From DATLYH01 sp035575035 (GTDB lineage: Bacteria; Planctomycetota; Planctomycetia; Gemmatales; Gemmataceae), in assembly GCA_035575035.1 (NCBI GenBank), contig DATLYH010000383.1:1-24670 (forward strand): DNA of 24,670 nucleotides, given 5' to 3'. Every line of letters starts with the position of its first letter. The stretch's first letter is position 1. The notes beneath the pieces were generated by a model. The model was given only the letters and a program-made list of their open reading frames with translations, did not search any database and was not told the origin of the DNA. A program made the position numbers and the translations under genes. Positions 1 to 7,382 of this stretch are shown here, in pieces.

Positions 1-84
1 CTCGGCGGTCAGCGCCTCGATTTGCCGCTGCTGCTCCTCGACAAGTTCCAGCAGCTCCTCATAGCTCGGTTGACGTCCGGTCAT
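1..84 (-). CDS. Probable IS66-family transposase, N-terminal fragment (runs off left edge)
   Basis: Only the first 28 codons lie in the window. The visible peptide starts MTGRQPSYEELLELVEEQ and continues as a Glu/Gln/Leu-rich helix, QQRQIEALTAE. That heptad-like coiled coil is typical of the start of IS66 TnpC transposases, where a leucine-zipper-like helix precedes the zinc-binding and DDE domains. The catalytic domain is outside the window, so the family call rests on this short helix alone. The ATG lies about 65 bp from the point where aldo/keto reductase similarity resumes on the other strand, which fits an insertion sequence that removed the 5' part of that gene. Other proteins that begin with a coiled coil cannot be excluded. 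Confidence 0.42.
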   Translation of the reverse strand, partial: MTGRQPSYEELLELVEEQQRQIEALTAE

Positions 85-148
85 TCGGAATAGAATAGCA
101 AACTGGTGGCTCCTGGACAGGGAACCCGCTAATCAAGTACCCAAAAAT

Positions 149-869
149 TGCGCCCGTGATGCCAAGGGGACCCGCCAGCACCTCGAAGACAGCTTGCGCC
201 GCCTGCAAACCGACTACCTTGACCTCTGGCAGTTCCACGAGATCAACTACGACAACGACCCCGACTGGATTGTGGAGCGGGGCGCTCTGTCCGAGGCGCT
301 GAAGGCCCAGAAGGAAGGGAAGGTCCGCTTCCTCGGCTTCACCGGCCACAAGGATCCGCGCATCCACCTGAAGATGCTCGCCAAGCACTCGTGGGACACG
401 GTGCTAATGCCGATCAACGTTTGCGATTACCATTACCGCAGTTTTGCCCGCGAGGTGGTGCCCGAGGCCATCAAGCGCGGCATTGCCCCGCTCGGCATGA
501 AGAGCCTGGGCGGCGGCCGCGACCACAAGGGGCGGTTTGTGGTCGCCAAGGTTTGCACCGTTGAGGAGGCGATCCGCTACGCCCTGAGCCAGCCGATCGC
601 TAGCCTGGTGGTGGGCATCGACTCGATGAAGGTGCTGGAACAGGACCTGGCCATCGCCCGCAACTTCAAGCCGCTAAGCGAGCAGGAGCTGGCCCAGCTG
701 ACCGACAAGGTCAAGCACGTGGCCGGCGACGGCCACGTGCTTGACCTTGTCGGTCAAGCACGTGGCCGGCGACGGCCGCCACGAACGCTTCAAGTCCACC
801 CAGTTCTTCGATGGCCTCTACCACCGCAAGCAGCACGGCCTGACCCAGGAGGAGATCGAGGGAACTTGA
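149..869 (+). pseudogene. Aldo/keto reductase remnant, 5'-truncated and frameshifted
   Basis: From about 149 the frame reads as the C-terminal half of an aldo/keto reductase: CARDAKGTRQHLEDSLRRLQ, then TDYLDLWQFHE, then KEGKVRFLGFTGH and IKRGIAPLGMKSLGGG. These match the strand-helix elements of the family TIM barrel. The N-terminal part, which in the family carries the catalytic Asp-Tyr-Lys and the first barrel strands, is missing. The frame stays open to the left but loses similarity where a probable insertion sequence begins. At 699-777 a 43-bp foldback duplication shifts the frame. The original end is still legible in the next frame (GRHERFKSTQFFDGLYHRK, ending in TGA at 867-869). Both lesions make a working enzyme very unlikely. 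The position of the left boundary is approximate. Confidence 0.85.
699..777. repeat. Forward-reverse-forward foldback duplication (perfect 26-bp inverted repeat)
   Basis: Bases 699-724 and 731-756 are exact reverse complements, separated by the six bases GGCGAC. In addition, 709-734 is repeated exactly at 752-777, offset 43 bp. Removing one 43-bp unit restores the aldo/keto reductase reading frame through to its natural stop. The geometry is a segment, its inverted copy and the segment again. The switch points fall at short microhomologies (GGCC and GGTC). That is the signature expected of replication template switching rather than of a mobile element. Confidence 0.93.
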
Positions 870-1087
870 GCGGCCGATCAGGTGCCTGGGCCGGAAGGCG
901 GCTGGGAGGGCTCTGCGAGGTATTCCTCGCAGGCCCGCCAGGGCCGCCTCCTTGTCGCCGACCCGGAACGCCCCCAGTAGGGCGCGGTGAACAGCGTAGA
1001 CGTTGACAGGCCTTGGCGGCCATCCAGAGGGATAAGGGCGTGACTCTCTCCGGACCGGTTGGCCGTTCCGCGCGCGGCTGACTCGCA

Positions 1088-2305
1088 TTACCGGGTCCGT
1101 GCCGCGATGAACGACGCCCGCACCCGGACCTCGTTTTTCTCGATGCCGGTGTTGGGCATCAGACACGTCCGCGCGCCGGGGCCGCGCGAGAAATACTCCC
1201 GGTAGATCGCGTTCATCTCCTGGTAGTCCTTCATGTCGCGGAGGTAGACCCAGCCGGCGACGATGTCATCGAGCTTCAGCCCGGCCGCTTCCAGGACCAT
1301 GGTATGGTTCCGCGCCAGCTGGCGGACCTGCTCGTCCAGAGGGCCGGCCGCCGCGGCCCCTTCCCGGGGCCTGAAGCCGGAAAGCCCCGACAGGTAGAGG
1401 GTGTTCCCCGCCCACACGGCCGGGCTGCCCGTCACGGCTGCGTCGAGCGGCCCGCCCTTCAGACCGGCCGGCCGGACCACCTTGCGGGCCGACAGGTCGG
1501 TCGTAGCCATGCAGGTGACCTCGACGTGAGAGCCGCCGGGGATCCAATCGACAAACACAGTGGCGCAGGCGGGCTCATCGCCGGCCTTGAAGAACTCTCG
1601 GTAGACCTTGTCGGCCACGGCCAGGTTGTCGTAGTTGTCGAGAAAGACGTGGCTCATGACGACGTGCCGGAAGTCGAGCCCGGCCTGCTTGAGCGTCGTC
1701 TCAACATTCCGCATCGCCTGCCGGACCTGCGCCTCGAACGTGGCGGGATGGCTGCCGTCGGGAAGGTGATCGCCCTTGCCCGAGATGTACAGCATGTCGC
1801 CCGCCAGGATTCCGGGACTGAATGGCAATCCCCGGGGCGGGTCGCCGATGCGCTTCTTCCCCGCAAGGTCGCTGTAGGCAATGCAGGTGATCTCCAGCCG
1901 CGACTCCCCCGGCACCTGGGCAACGCCGAGCGTCGTCCGCGCCGGCGGATCATTAGGAAAGAACGCCGCATAATACTTGTTGAACTCCGTGAAGCGGTCG
2001 TGGTCTTCGAGGTAGACGAACGACTTGACCACATGCTCCATGTCAAGGCCGGCCGTTTGCAGTGTCTTGCGGACCTCGTTGAGGCAATTTTTGACCTTCT
2101 CCGGGAAGGGGGCGTCGGGGCGGTAGTCCCCCTTTCCCGAGACGTACACCGTTTTACCGACCATGACTCCTGGGGCGAAAAGGCTGGTCGGACGTTTGCC
2201 GTCCTTGGTGAGGAACTTCTTCTCGGGGGTCTGGGCCACGGTCAGTTGCATGAGACTCAGGGCAGCGACGACCGGCGCGAGCCCCAGAAGAGCGGCCCTT
2301 GTCAT
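1088..2305 (-). CDS. Secreted protein with three tandem RidA (YjgF/YER057c/UK114) domains
   Basis: The protein has 405 residues. The ATG at 2305 is chosen because AGGAGG at 2314-2319 sits about seven bases upstream; the in-frame GTG at 2314 overlaps that site. A hydrophobic signal peptide (ALLGLAPVVAALSLMQLTVAQ) is followed by three RidA-like repeats of roughly 120-130 residues, with landmarks VYVSGKGDYRPD, LYISGKGDHLPD and LYLSGLSGFRPR. Classic RidA is a trimer of single domains that hydrolyses reactive imines and enamines, with an Arg carboxylate anchor near each C-terminus. Repeats 1 and 3 keep that Arg (PARTTLG, GARTCLM); repeat 2 has Cys (PACATVF). A three-domain exported chain could mimic the trimer in one polypeptide, but its substrate cannot be read from sequence. 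Confidence 0.88.
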   Translation of the reverse strand: MTRAALLGLAPVVAALSLMQLTVAQTPEKKFLTKDGKRPTSLFAPGVMVGKTVYVSGKGDYRPDAPFPEKVKNCLNEVRKTLQTAGLDMEHVVKSFVYLEDHDRFTEFNKYYAAFFPNDPPARTTLGVAQVPGESRLEITCIAYSDLAGKKRIGDPPRGLPFSPGILAGDMLYISGKGDHLPDGSHPATFEAQVRQAMRNVETTLKQAGLDFRHVVMSHVFLDNYDNLAVADKVYREFFKAGDEPACATVFVDWIPGGSHVEVTCMATTDLSARKVVRPAGLKGGPLDAAVTGSPAVWAGNTLYLSGLSGFRPREGAAAAGPLDEQVRQLARNHTMVLEAAGLKLDDIVAGWVYLRDMKDYQEMNAIYREYFSRGPGARTCLMPNTGIEKNEVRVRASFIAARTR

Positions 2306-2550
2306 GATTCTCACCTCCTACGCCGCCGAAATTGCCGAGGAGTTAACGCCGGGGCTGAGTGTACCCGAACGGACGGCTGAATGCCACCGTCGGCCGGGCT
2401 TGTTGAGACTCGGGACCGGGCGAGCACCGGTGCCATTCGTGGCCTGAGGGCTAGAATACGGGCGGCGCCGGGCTCCTCCCCGGGTTGAAGGTTGGTGCAA
2501 CTCGTCGGATCGTGGGGGGCCCGCATCGTTGACACCTCTGGGGGTGAGGG

Positions 2551-5115
2551 ATGAAAAAGACCGCCTTCATGTTGGCCCTGTGCTGTCTCGCCGCAGGCGC
2601 CGGCACAGTCCGGGCCGAGCCGGTAGCGCGGCCCAACATCGTCTACATCCTCGCCGACGACCTCGGCTATGGCGATGTCAAGTGCTTCAATCCCGAGGGG
2701 AAGATTCCGACGCCGCATATGGACAAGCTCGCGGCCGACGGCATGATCTTCACCGATGCCCATTCCGGCTCGTCTGTCTGCACCCCCACGCGCTATGGCA
2801 TCCTCACGGGGCGCTACAGCTGGCGCTCCCGATTGCAAAGCGGCGTGCTCGGCGGCTACTCGCCGCGGCTGATCGAGGAGGGACGCCTTACCGTCCCCGC
2901 CCTGCTCAAGCAGCACGGCTACCACACCGCCTGCATCGGCAAATGGCACCTCGGCATGGACTGGCCGCTCAAAGACGGCGGCATCGCCCGCGATTACCCC
3001 GACGGCTGGAAGGTCGATTACACCCGACCCATCCAGAACGGCCCGAACGCCGTCGGCTTCGACTACTATTTCGGCATCAGCGCCTCGCTCGATATGCCCC
3101 CTTATATCTTCATCGAGAACGACCGCACCCAGGGGGTGCCGACGGTTGAAAAGACCTGGATCCGCAAGGGTCCCGCCCATGCCGATTTCGAGGCGATTAA
3201 CGTGCTGCCCACCCTCACCAAGAAGGCGGTGGCCTACCTCGACGAGCGCGCCCGGGCGGGGCAGCCGTTCTTCCTCTACCTGCCGCTCGCCTCGCCGCAC
3301 ACGCCGATCGTGCCCACCGCCGAGTGGCAGGGCAAGAGCGGCCTCAACCTCTACGCCGACTTCGTCATGCAAACCGACTGGTCCATCGGCCAGGTGTTGC
3401 AGGCATTGGAGCGGAACGGCCTGGCCGCGAACACGCTGGTGGTCCTGACCAGCGACAATGGCTGCTCGCCGCAGGCCGACTTCAAGGAACTGGCCGCCCG
3501 GGGTCACCATCCCAGCTATCGCTTCCGCGGCCACAAAGCCGACATCTATGACGGCGGCCACCGCATCCCCTTCATCGTCCGCTGGCCGGGGAAGGTCAAG
3601 CCCGGCTCGGTCAGCGACCAGATCATCTGCCTCAACGACCTGCTGGCCACCTGTGCCGACATCCTGGGGGTCAAGTTACCCGACGACGCCGGCGAGGACA
3701 GCGTCAGCATCCTTCCCGCGCTGCTGGGCACGGCCAAGGGGCCGCTGCGCGAGGCGGTCGTACATCATTCCGCCAACGGCTCCTTCGCCATCCGGCAGGG
3801 CAACTGGAAGCTGGCGCTGTGTCCCGGCTCGGGCGGCTGGAGCTTCCCGCGCCCCGGCCGTGACGACGCCAGCAAACTGCCGCCCGTCCAGCTGTACGAC
3901 CTGGCCAACGACATCGGCGAGACGAACAACGTCCAGGATCAACACCCGGAGGTCGTGGCCAGGCTGACCCAACTTTTGGAGAAGTACGTCGCCGACGGCC
4001 GCAGCACGCCCGGCCGACCGCAGCGGAATGCCGTCCCGGTGGACATCCGAGCGGCCGGTCGGGAAGCGCAGAAGCCGCCCGCGGCGAAGGTCAAGCCGGC
4101 GCCGGAGGCGGCCAGTTTGCCGAAGCAGCCGGGGCTCGTCCTGGCGGAGTTCATCTACGAGAAAGCGCCGTTCCCCTCGTGCCACGCCTCGACCATCGTC
4201 GAGTCAAAGGGGGGACTGGTGGCGGCGTGGTTCGGCGGGACACGCGAAGGGCACCCGGACGTTGGCGTCTGGGTCAGCCGGCACGACGGCCGCGGCTGGT
4301 CGGAGCCGGTCGAGGCGGCCAACGGCATCGAGTCGGCCGAGAAACGCTATCCCTGCTGGAACCCGGTGTTGTTCCAACCGAAGGCGGGGCCGTTGCTGTT
4401 GTTCTACAAGGTCGGCCCGAACCCGCGCGGCTGGTGGGGCATGCTGATCACGTCCGACGACGGCGGCAAAACCTGGTCGAAGCCGCGCCGCCTGCCCGAT
4501 AACATCTGGGGACCGATCAAGAACAAGCCGGTCCAGCTCGCCGACGGCTCGCTGCTATGCGGCAGCAGCAGCGAGACGACCGGCTGGCAGGTCCACATGC
4601 AGACCACGCCCGACCTGGGCAAGACCTGGCAGTCGGTCGGCCCGCTCAACGATGGCCGCCAGATCGGCGCCATCCAGCCGGCCATCCTGGTCCACAAGGA
4701 CGGCCGCTTGCAGGCGCTTTGCCGCAGCCGCCAGGGCCGGATCGCGGAGATCTGGTCCGCCGACAACGGCAAGACCTGGAGCCCGATGACGCTCACATCG
4801 CTGCCCAATCCCAGCTCAGGGATCGACGCGGTGACGCTGAAGGATGGCCGACACCTTCTGGTTTACAACCACACCCAGAAGGGCCGCAGCCCGCTCAACG
4901 TGGCGGTTTCCAAGGATGGCAAGGTCTGGCAGGCGGCGCTGGTGCTGGAGAACGAGCCGGGCGAGTACTCGTACCCCGCCGTTATCCAGACCGCGGACGG
5001 GATGGTCCATGTCACCTACACCTGGCGACGGCAACGGATCAAGCACGTGGTGATCGACCCGGCGAAGCTGACGCTCCGGGATTTGGTCGATGGCAACTGG
5101 CCGGCGGAGAAGTAA
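2551..5115 (+). CDS. Secreted sulfatase fused to a BNR/sialidase-like beta-propeller domain
   Basis: The protein has 854 residues and a signal peptide (first ~23 residues, ending VRA). Residues ~27-480 are an arylsulfatase A-like (S1-type) domain. It shows the metal-binding ADDLGYGD, the formylglycine motif CTPTR at 77-81 (Cys77 is the residue converted in the family), GKWHLG at 130-135, SPHTP near 249-253, and SDNG at 301-304. A Pro/Ala/Lys-rich linker (~481-527) leads to a C-terminal sialidase/neuraminidase-like domain (~528-845). That domain has Asp-box-like repeats (SDDGGKTW, TPDLGKTW, SADNGKTW). The likely role is periplasmic or extracellular degradation of a sulfated glycan, with desulfation and glycan binding or cleavage in one chain. 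Whether the propeller cleaves sialic acid is not shown. It converges with the DUF1559 gene only 13 bp downstream. Activation would need a formylglycine-generating enzyme encoded elsewhere. Confidence 0.93.
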   Translation: MKKTAFMLALCCLAAGAGTVRAEPVARPNIVYILADDLGYGDVKCFNPEGKIPTPHMDKLAADGMIFTDAHSGSSVCTPTRYGILTGRYSWRSRLQSGVLGGYSPRLIEEGRLTVPALLKQHGYHTACIGKWHLGMDWPLKDGGIARDYPDGWKVDYTRPIQNGPNAVGFDYYFGISASLDMPPYIFIENDRTQGVPTVEKTWIRKGPAHADFEAINVLPTLTKKAVAYLDERARAGQPFFLYLPLASPHTPIVPTAEWQGKSGLNLYADFVMQTDWSIGQVLQALERNGLAANTLVVLTSDNGCSPQADFKELAARGHHPSYRFRGHKADIYDGGHRIPFIVRWPGKVKPGSVSDQIICLNDLLATCADILGVKLPDDAGEDSVSILPALLGTAKGPLREAVVHHSANGSFAIRQGNWKLALCPGSGGWSFPRPGRDDASKLPPVQLYDLANDIGETNNVQDQHPEVVARLTQLLEKYVADGRSTPGRPQRNAVPVDIRAAGREAQKPPAAKVKPAPEAASLPKQPGLVLAEFIYEKAPFPSCHASTIVESKGGLVAAWFGGTREGHPDVGVWVSRHDGRGWSEPVEAANGIESAEKRYPCWNPVLFQPKAGPLLLFYKVGPNPRGWWGMLITSDDGGKTWSKPRRLPDNIWGPIKNKPVQLADGSLLCGSSSETTGWQVHMQTTPDLGKTWQSVGPLNDGRQIGAIQPAILVHKDGRLQALCRSRQGRIAEIWSADNGKTWSPMTLTSLPNPSSGIDAVTLKDGRHLLVYNHTQKGRSPLNVAVSKDGKVWQAALVLENEPGEYSYPAVIQTADGMVHVTYTWRRQRIKHVVIDPAKLTLRDLVDGNWPAEK

Positions 5116-5128
5116 AACGGCCCGCGGG

Positions 5129-6061
5129 TCAGAAATCAACATTGATAATTCGGCCATCGTCCCGGCCGGCCAGGAAGCGCACGACGTTCGGGTCGCCTCC
5201 CTCGCGGAAGAACCGGACCGAGCCATCACAGAAGGCGCAGAAGGCTCCGCCCCCGTGTCGGCTGCTGAACGCCTGCGGAGCCGGCCCGTTGACCCGGGCG
5301 ACGTCCTCATCTACCCACCACATCACGTCGCTGATCCAGATGGAATTGGTGGTTGAACCGGGCGGAGGACGTAACCCGGTCATCCCGGCCCATAGTGCTG
5401 CCCATTTGCCGTTCAATTCATCGAACATGCACTCGCCCAGGACCAGGGTGTTCGATGTCCCGTCGGTGATCTGGGTGAACCGGATCTTACTGTTCTGGAA
5501 CATCACCCCGCCCAGGTCCAAGTTGACAAAGAAGAAGCCGTAGCGGGGGTCGGTCTTGCTGATCGTCCCCATCGTTGCCCGGTAGTTGGACATGGCATGG
5601 TTCAGGCGGAGGGGGTTAAGCGGTGGGCCGGTGTCGCTCGGGCAGCGGAAGAGGGCCAACGGCGTCTGGGTTTCGGGGGTCGGCGGGGCTGGGTTCGCCC
5701 CGTTGCCGAACCGGCGGGTGGTGACCCCGGCCGCGTTGTACAGCGGCTCCTGTTCGATGAACGGCAGGATGAACGCTCCCCATCCCCATCCCGGGTTGAG
5801 GCTTGTCGCCTCATAGGCCGATGGGAAATGGCCGCGGACCCCGGCGTAATTGTGCAGCCCGATGACGAGCTGCTTGAGGTTGTTCTCGCACCGCGTCCGG
5901 TTGGCGGCCTCGCGGACTTTTTGCACGGCCGGCAGCAGGAGCGCGATCAGGACGGCGATGATGGCGATCACCACCAACAACTCAATCAGGGTGAACGCCA
6001 GACGGCGTCGGACCGGTGCGGAACCCGGCCGCCCCGCGCACGGAGAAGAGAGGGGACGCAT
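5129..6061 (-). CDS. DUF1559 domain protein with prepilin-type N-terminus
   Basis: The protein has 310 residues. The ATG at 6061 is preferred over an in-frame TTG at 6088 because GAGGAT lies about seven bases upstream of it. A basic leader (PVRRRLA) precedes the type IV prepilin cleavage and methylation motif FTLIELLVVIAIIAVLIALL, where Glu is the +5 residue and the helix forms the pilin stalk. The rest is the planctomycete DUF1559 (SBP_bac_10) fold: NNLKQLVIGLHNYA after the stalk, a central ITDGTSNTLVLGE, and the terminal HGGGAFCAFCDGSVRFF. Planctomycete genomes carry very many paralogues of this family; they are thought to be pseudopilin-like surface proteins but have no established individual function. 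The gene is monocistronic and convergent with the sulfatase gene. Confidence 0.95.
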   Translation of the reverse strand: MRPLSSPCAGRPGSAPVRRRLAFTLIELLVVIAIIAVLIALLLPAVQKVREAANRTRCENNLKQLVIGLHNYAGVRGHFPSAYEATSLNPGWGWGAFILPFIEQEPLYNAAGVTTRRFGNGANPAPPTPETQTPLALFRCPSDTGPPLNPLRLNHAMSNYRATMGTISKTDPRYGFFFVNLDLGGVMFQNSKIRFTQITDGTSNTLVLGECMFDELNGKWAALWAGMTGLRPPPGSTTNSIWISDVMWWVDEDVARVNGPAPQAFSSRHGGGAFCAFCDGSVRFFREGGDPNVVRFLAGRDDGRIINVDF

Positions 6062-6173
6062 AGGATGATCCTCAGAGAAAAGGAGCAATCGGCTTATCCC
6101 CCGGCCACGCCCGGGATGAGTCAGGCCCCGGGCAGCGAGCAGGCCGGCGACAATAGGGAGTAGCCAAGCGTAT

Positions 6174-6202
6174 TAACTAATCGATGCCCTGCTCGCCGTC
6201 AA
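6174..6202 (-). promoter_or_regulatory. Possible promoter of the DUF1559 gene
   Basis: On the minus strand TTGACG (6202-6197) is followed after 17 bases by TAGTTA (6179-6174), with a TAATAC immediately further on. The -35 box is good and the -10 box is poor. Position and orientation suit transcription of the DUF1559 gene starting at 6061. Confidence 0.3.
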
Positions 6203-6323
6203 AAGAAAAACGCAGGAGCAATACTACCCCGCCCGGCAAAGGTCTCAAGTTCTCCCCGGTTCCGGCCGATAGAGCCGATGAGGCCGTGCCAGTCGGCGCA
6301 CGAGCCGAGGGGAGCCGCTCCAC

Positions 6324-7319
6324 ATGTATGAGACCCGTTTCGGGCTAAGGCGCCGGCCGTTCCGCGCCACGCCCGACCTGGACAGCTACTACCCGGCGAC
6401 CAGCCATGAGTGCGCCCTGGCACGGCTGCTTCAGGCCATCGCAGACGATGAGGGATTGGCCCTGCTCACCGGCGACGTGGGCATGGGCAAGACGCTGATC
6501 GGCCACTGCCTGCTGGACCGGCTCGGATCGACGGCGAGCACCGCCTTCTTGACCAACAGCCATCTCGGCGGCCGCGCGGGACTGCTGCAAGCCATCCTCT
6601 ATGATTTTTCCCTGCCTTATCAGGGGCTGAGCGAGCAGGAGCTTCGCCTGGCCCTGACTGATTTCCTTCTGAAGAACTACGCCGCCGGGCGGCGCACCGT
6701 CGTGATCCTCGACGAGGCGCAGCACTTGCCGGCCGACCTGTTAGAGGAACTGCGGCTTTTGGGCAATCTGGAAGCGCGCGGCGGCAAGGCCTTCCAGGCG
6801 GTGCTGCTGGGACAGCCGGCGCTGTTGGAAACCCTGCGGCGGCCGGAGCTGGCTGCCTTCAACCAGCGCCTGACGGTCCGGCTCCGGCTCGACCCGCTCG
6901 GCCTGGACGAAGCGGTGGATTACCTGCTGCACCAACTCCGCATCGCGGGGGGCCGGCCCCAGGCAATTGTGAGTGACGAGGCCCTGCAAATCCTGGCCGC
7001 CGGCGCGCGGGGTGTGCCACGGCTATTGAACCAGGCCGCCCATCAGGCGCTGCTGCTGGCCGACGCCGCCGGGGCCGACCTTGTCGATGCCGAGGCCGCG
7101 ATGGAGGCGCTGGCCCTGCTGGGGCTGGACGTGGAGACAGGCTCGACTCCGGAGGAGTGCTGCATTCGGGCGGTGGATGAGGAGGACCGGGAAGGTCCGG
7201 GGGCCGCGTTGGCGGAGCCGACAAATCCTGTCCCGGATGACCCGCCGGTCGTGCTCGCCCCCGTCGAGCCGGACGAGCCTTCTTGCCGCCTGTTCGACTC
7301 GCCGCGGCGGCCCGCCTAA
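6324..7319 (+). CDS. ExeA/GspA-type AAA ATPase
   Basis: The protein has 331 residues. The start at 6324 has GAGGGGAG about nine bases upstream. It opens with MYETRFGLRRRPFRATPDLD, the standard ExeA family start (Y-x-x-x-F-G-L-x-x-x-P-F). Walker A is GDVGMGKT at residues 50-57 and Walker B is VVILDEAQHL at ~126-135, where DEAQ is typical of ExeA and TniB-like ATPases. Sensor and arginine-finger region motifs follow (LLGQPAL, FNQRLTVRLRLDPL, ARGVPRLLNQAA). ExeA members power secretin or cell-wall-crossing assembly or act near exopolysaccharide export. The acidic Pro-rich C-terminal ~60 residues have no recognised domain. The CpsD-like gene starts 63 bp downstream on the same strand, so the two probably form an operon, and together they point to an envelope polymer or secretion function. 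Confidence 0.9.
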   Translation: MYETRFGLRRRPFRATPDLDSYYPATSHECALARLLQAIADDEGLALLTGDVGMGKTLIGHCLLDRLGSTASTAFLTNSHLGGRAGLLQAILYDFSLPYQGLSEQELRLALTDFLLKNYAAGRRTVVILDEAQHLPADLLEELRLLGNLEARGGKAFQAVLLGQPALLETLRRPELAAFNQRLTVRLRLDPLGLDEAVDYLLHQLRIAGGRPQAIVSDEALQILAAGARGVPRLLNQAAHQALLLADAAGADLVDAEAAMEALALLGLDVETGSTPEECCIRAVDEEDREGPGAALAEPTNPVPDDPPVVLAPVEPDEPSCRLFDSPRRPA

Positions 7320-7382
7320 CCGCCACCCCGGCGCAACGGGTCGTATCCGCCGCATGACGTGGAACACTCAGGAGAGCCGCGG

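Noticed and set aside
913..932. Perfect 8-bp hairpin with TATT loop (CTGCGAGG/CCTCGCAG)
   Set aside because: There is no T tract on either strand and no intact gene ending there, so it is not called as a terminator.
711..1166. Minus-strand frame reading VNVYAVHRALLGAFRVGD and similar between the pseudogene and the RidA-like gene
   Set aside because: It crosses the reductase remnant and the RidA-like coding end, has no recognised family and no credible ribosome site. It may include a gene scrap but cannot be supported.
2311..3561. Long minus-strand open frame of 416 codons across the sulfatase gene
   Set aside because: It is the antisense shadow of the sulfatase domain in high-GC DNA. It has no family-like motifs, and the plus-strand protein is unambiguous.
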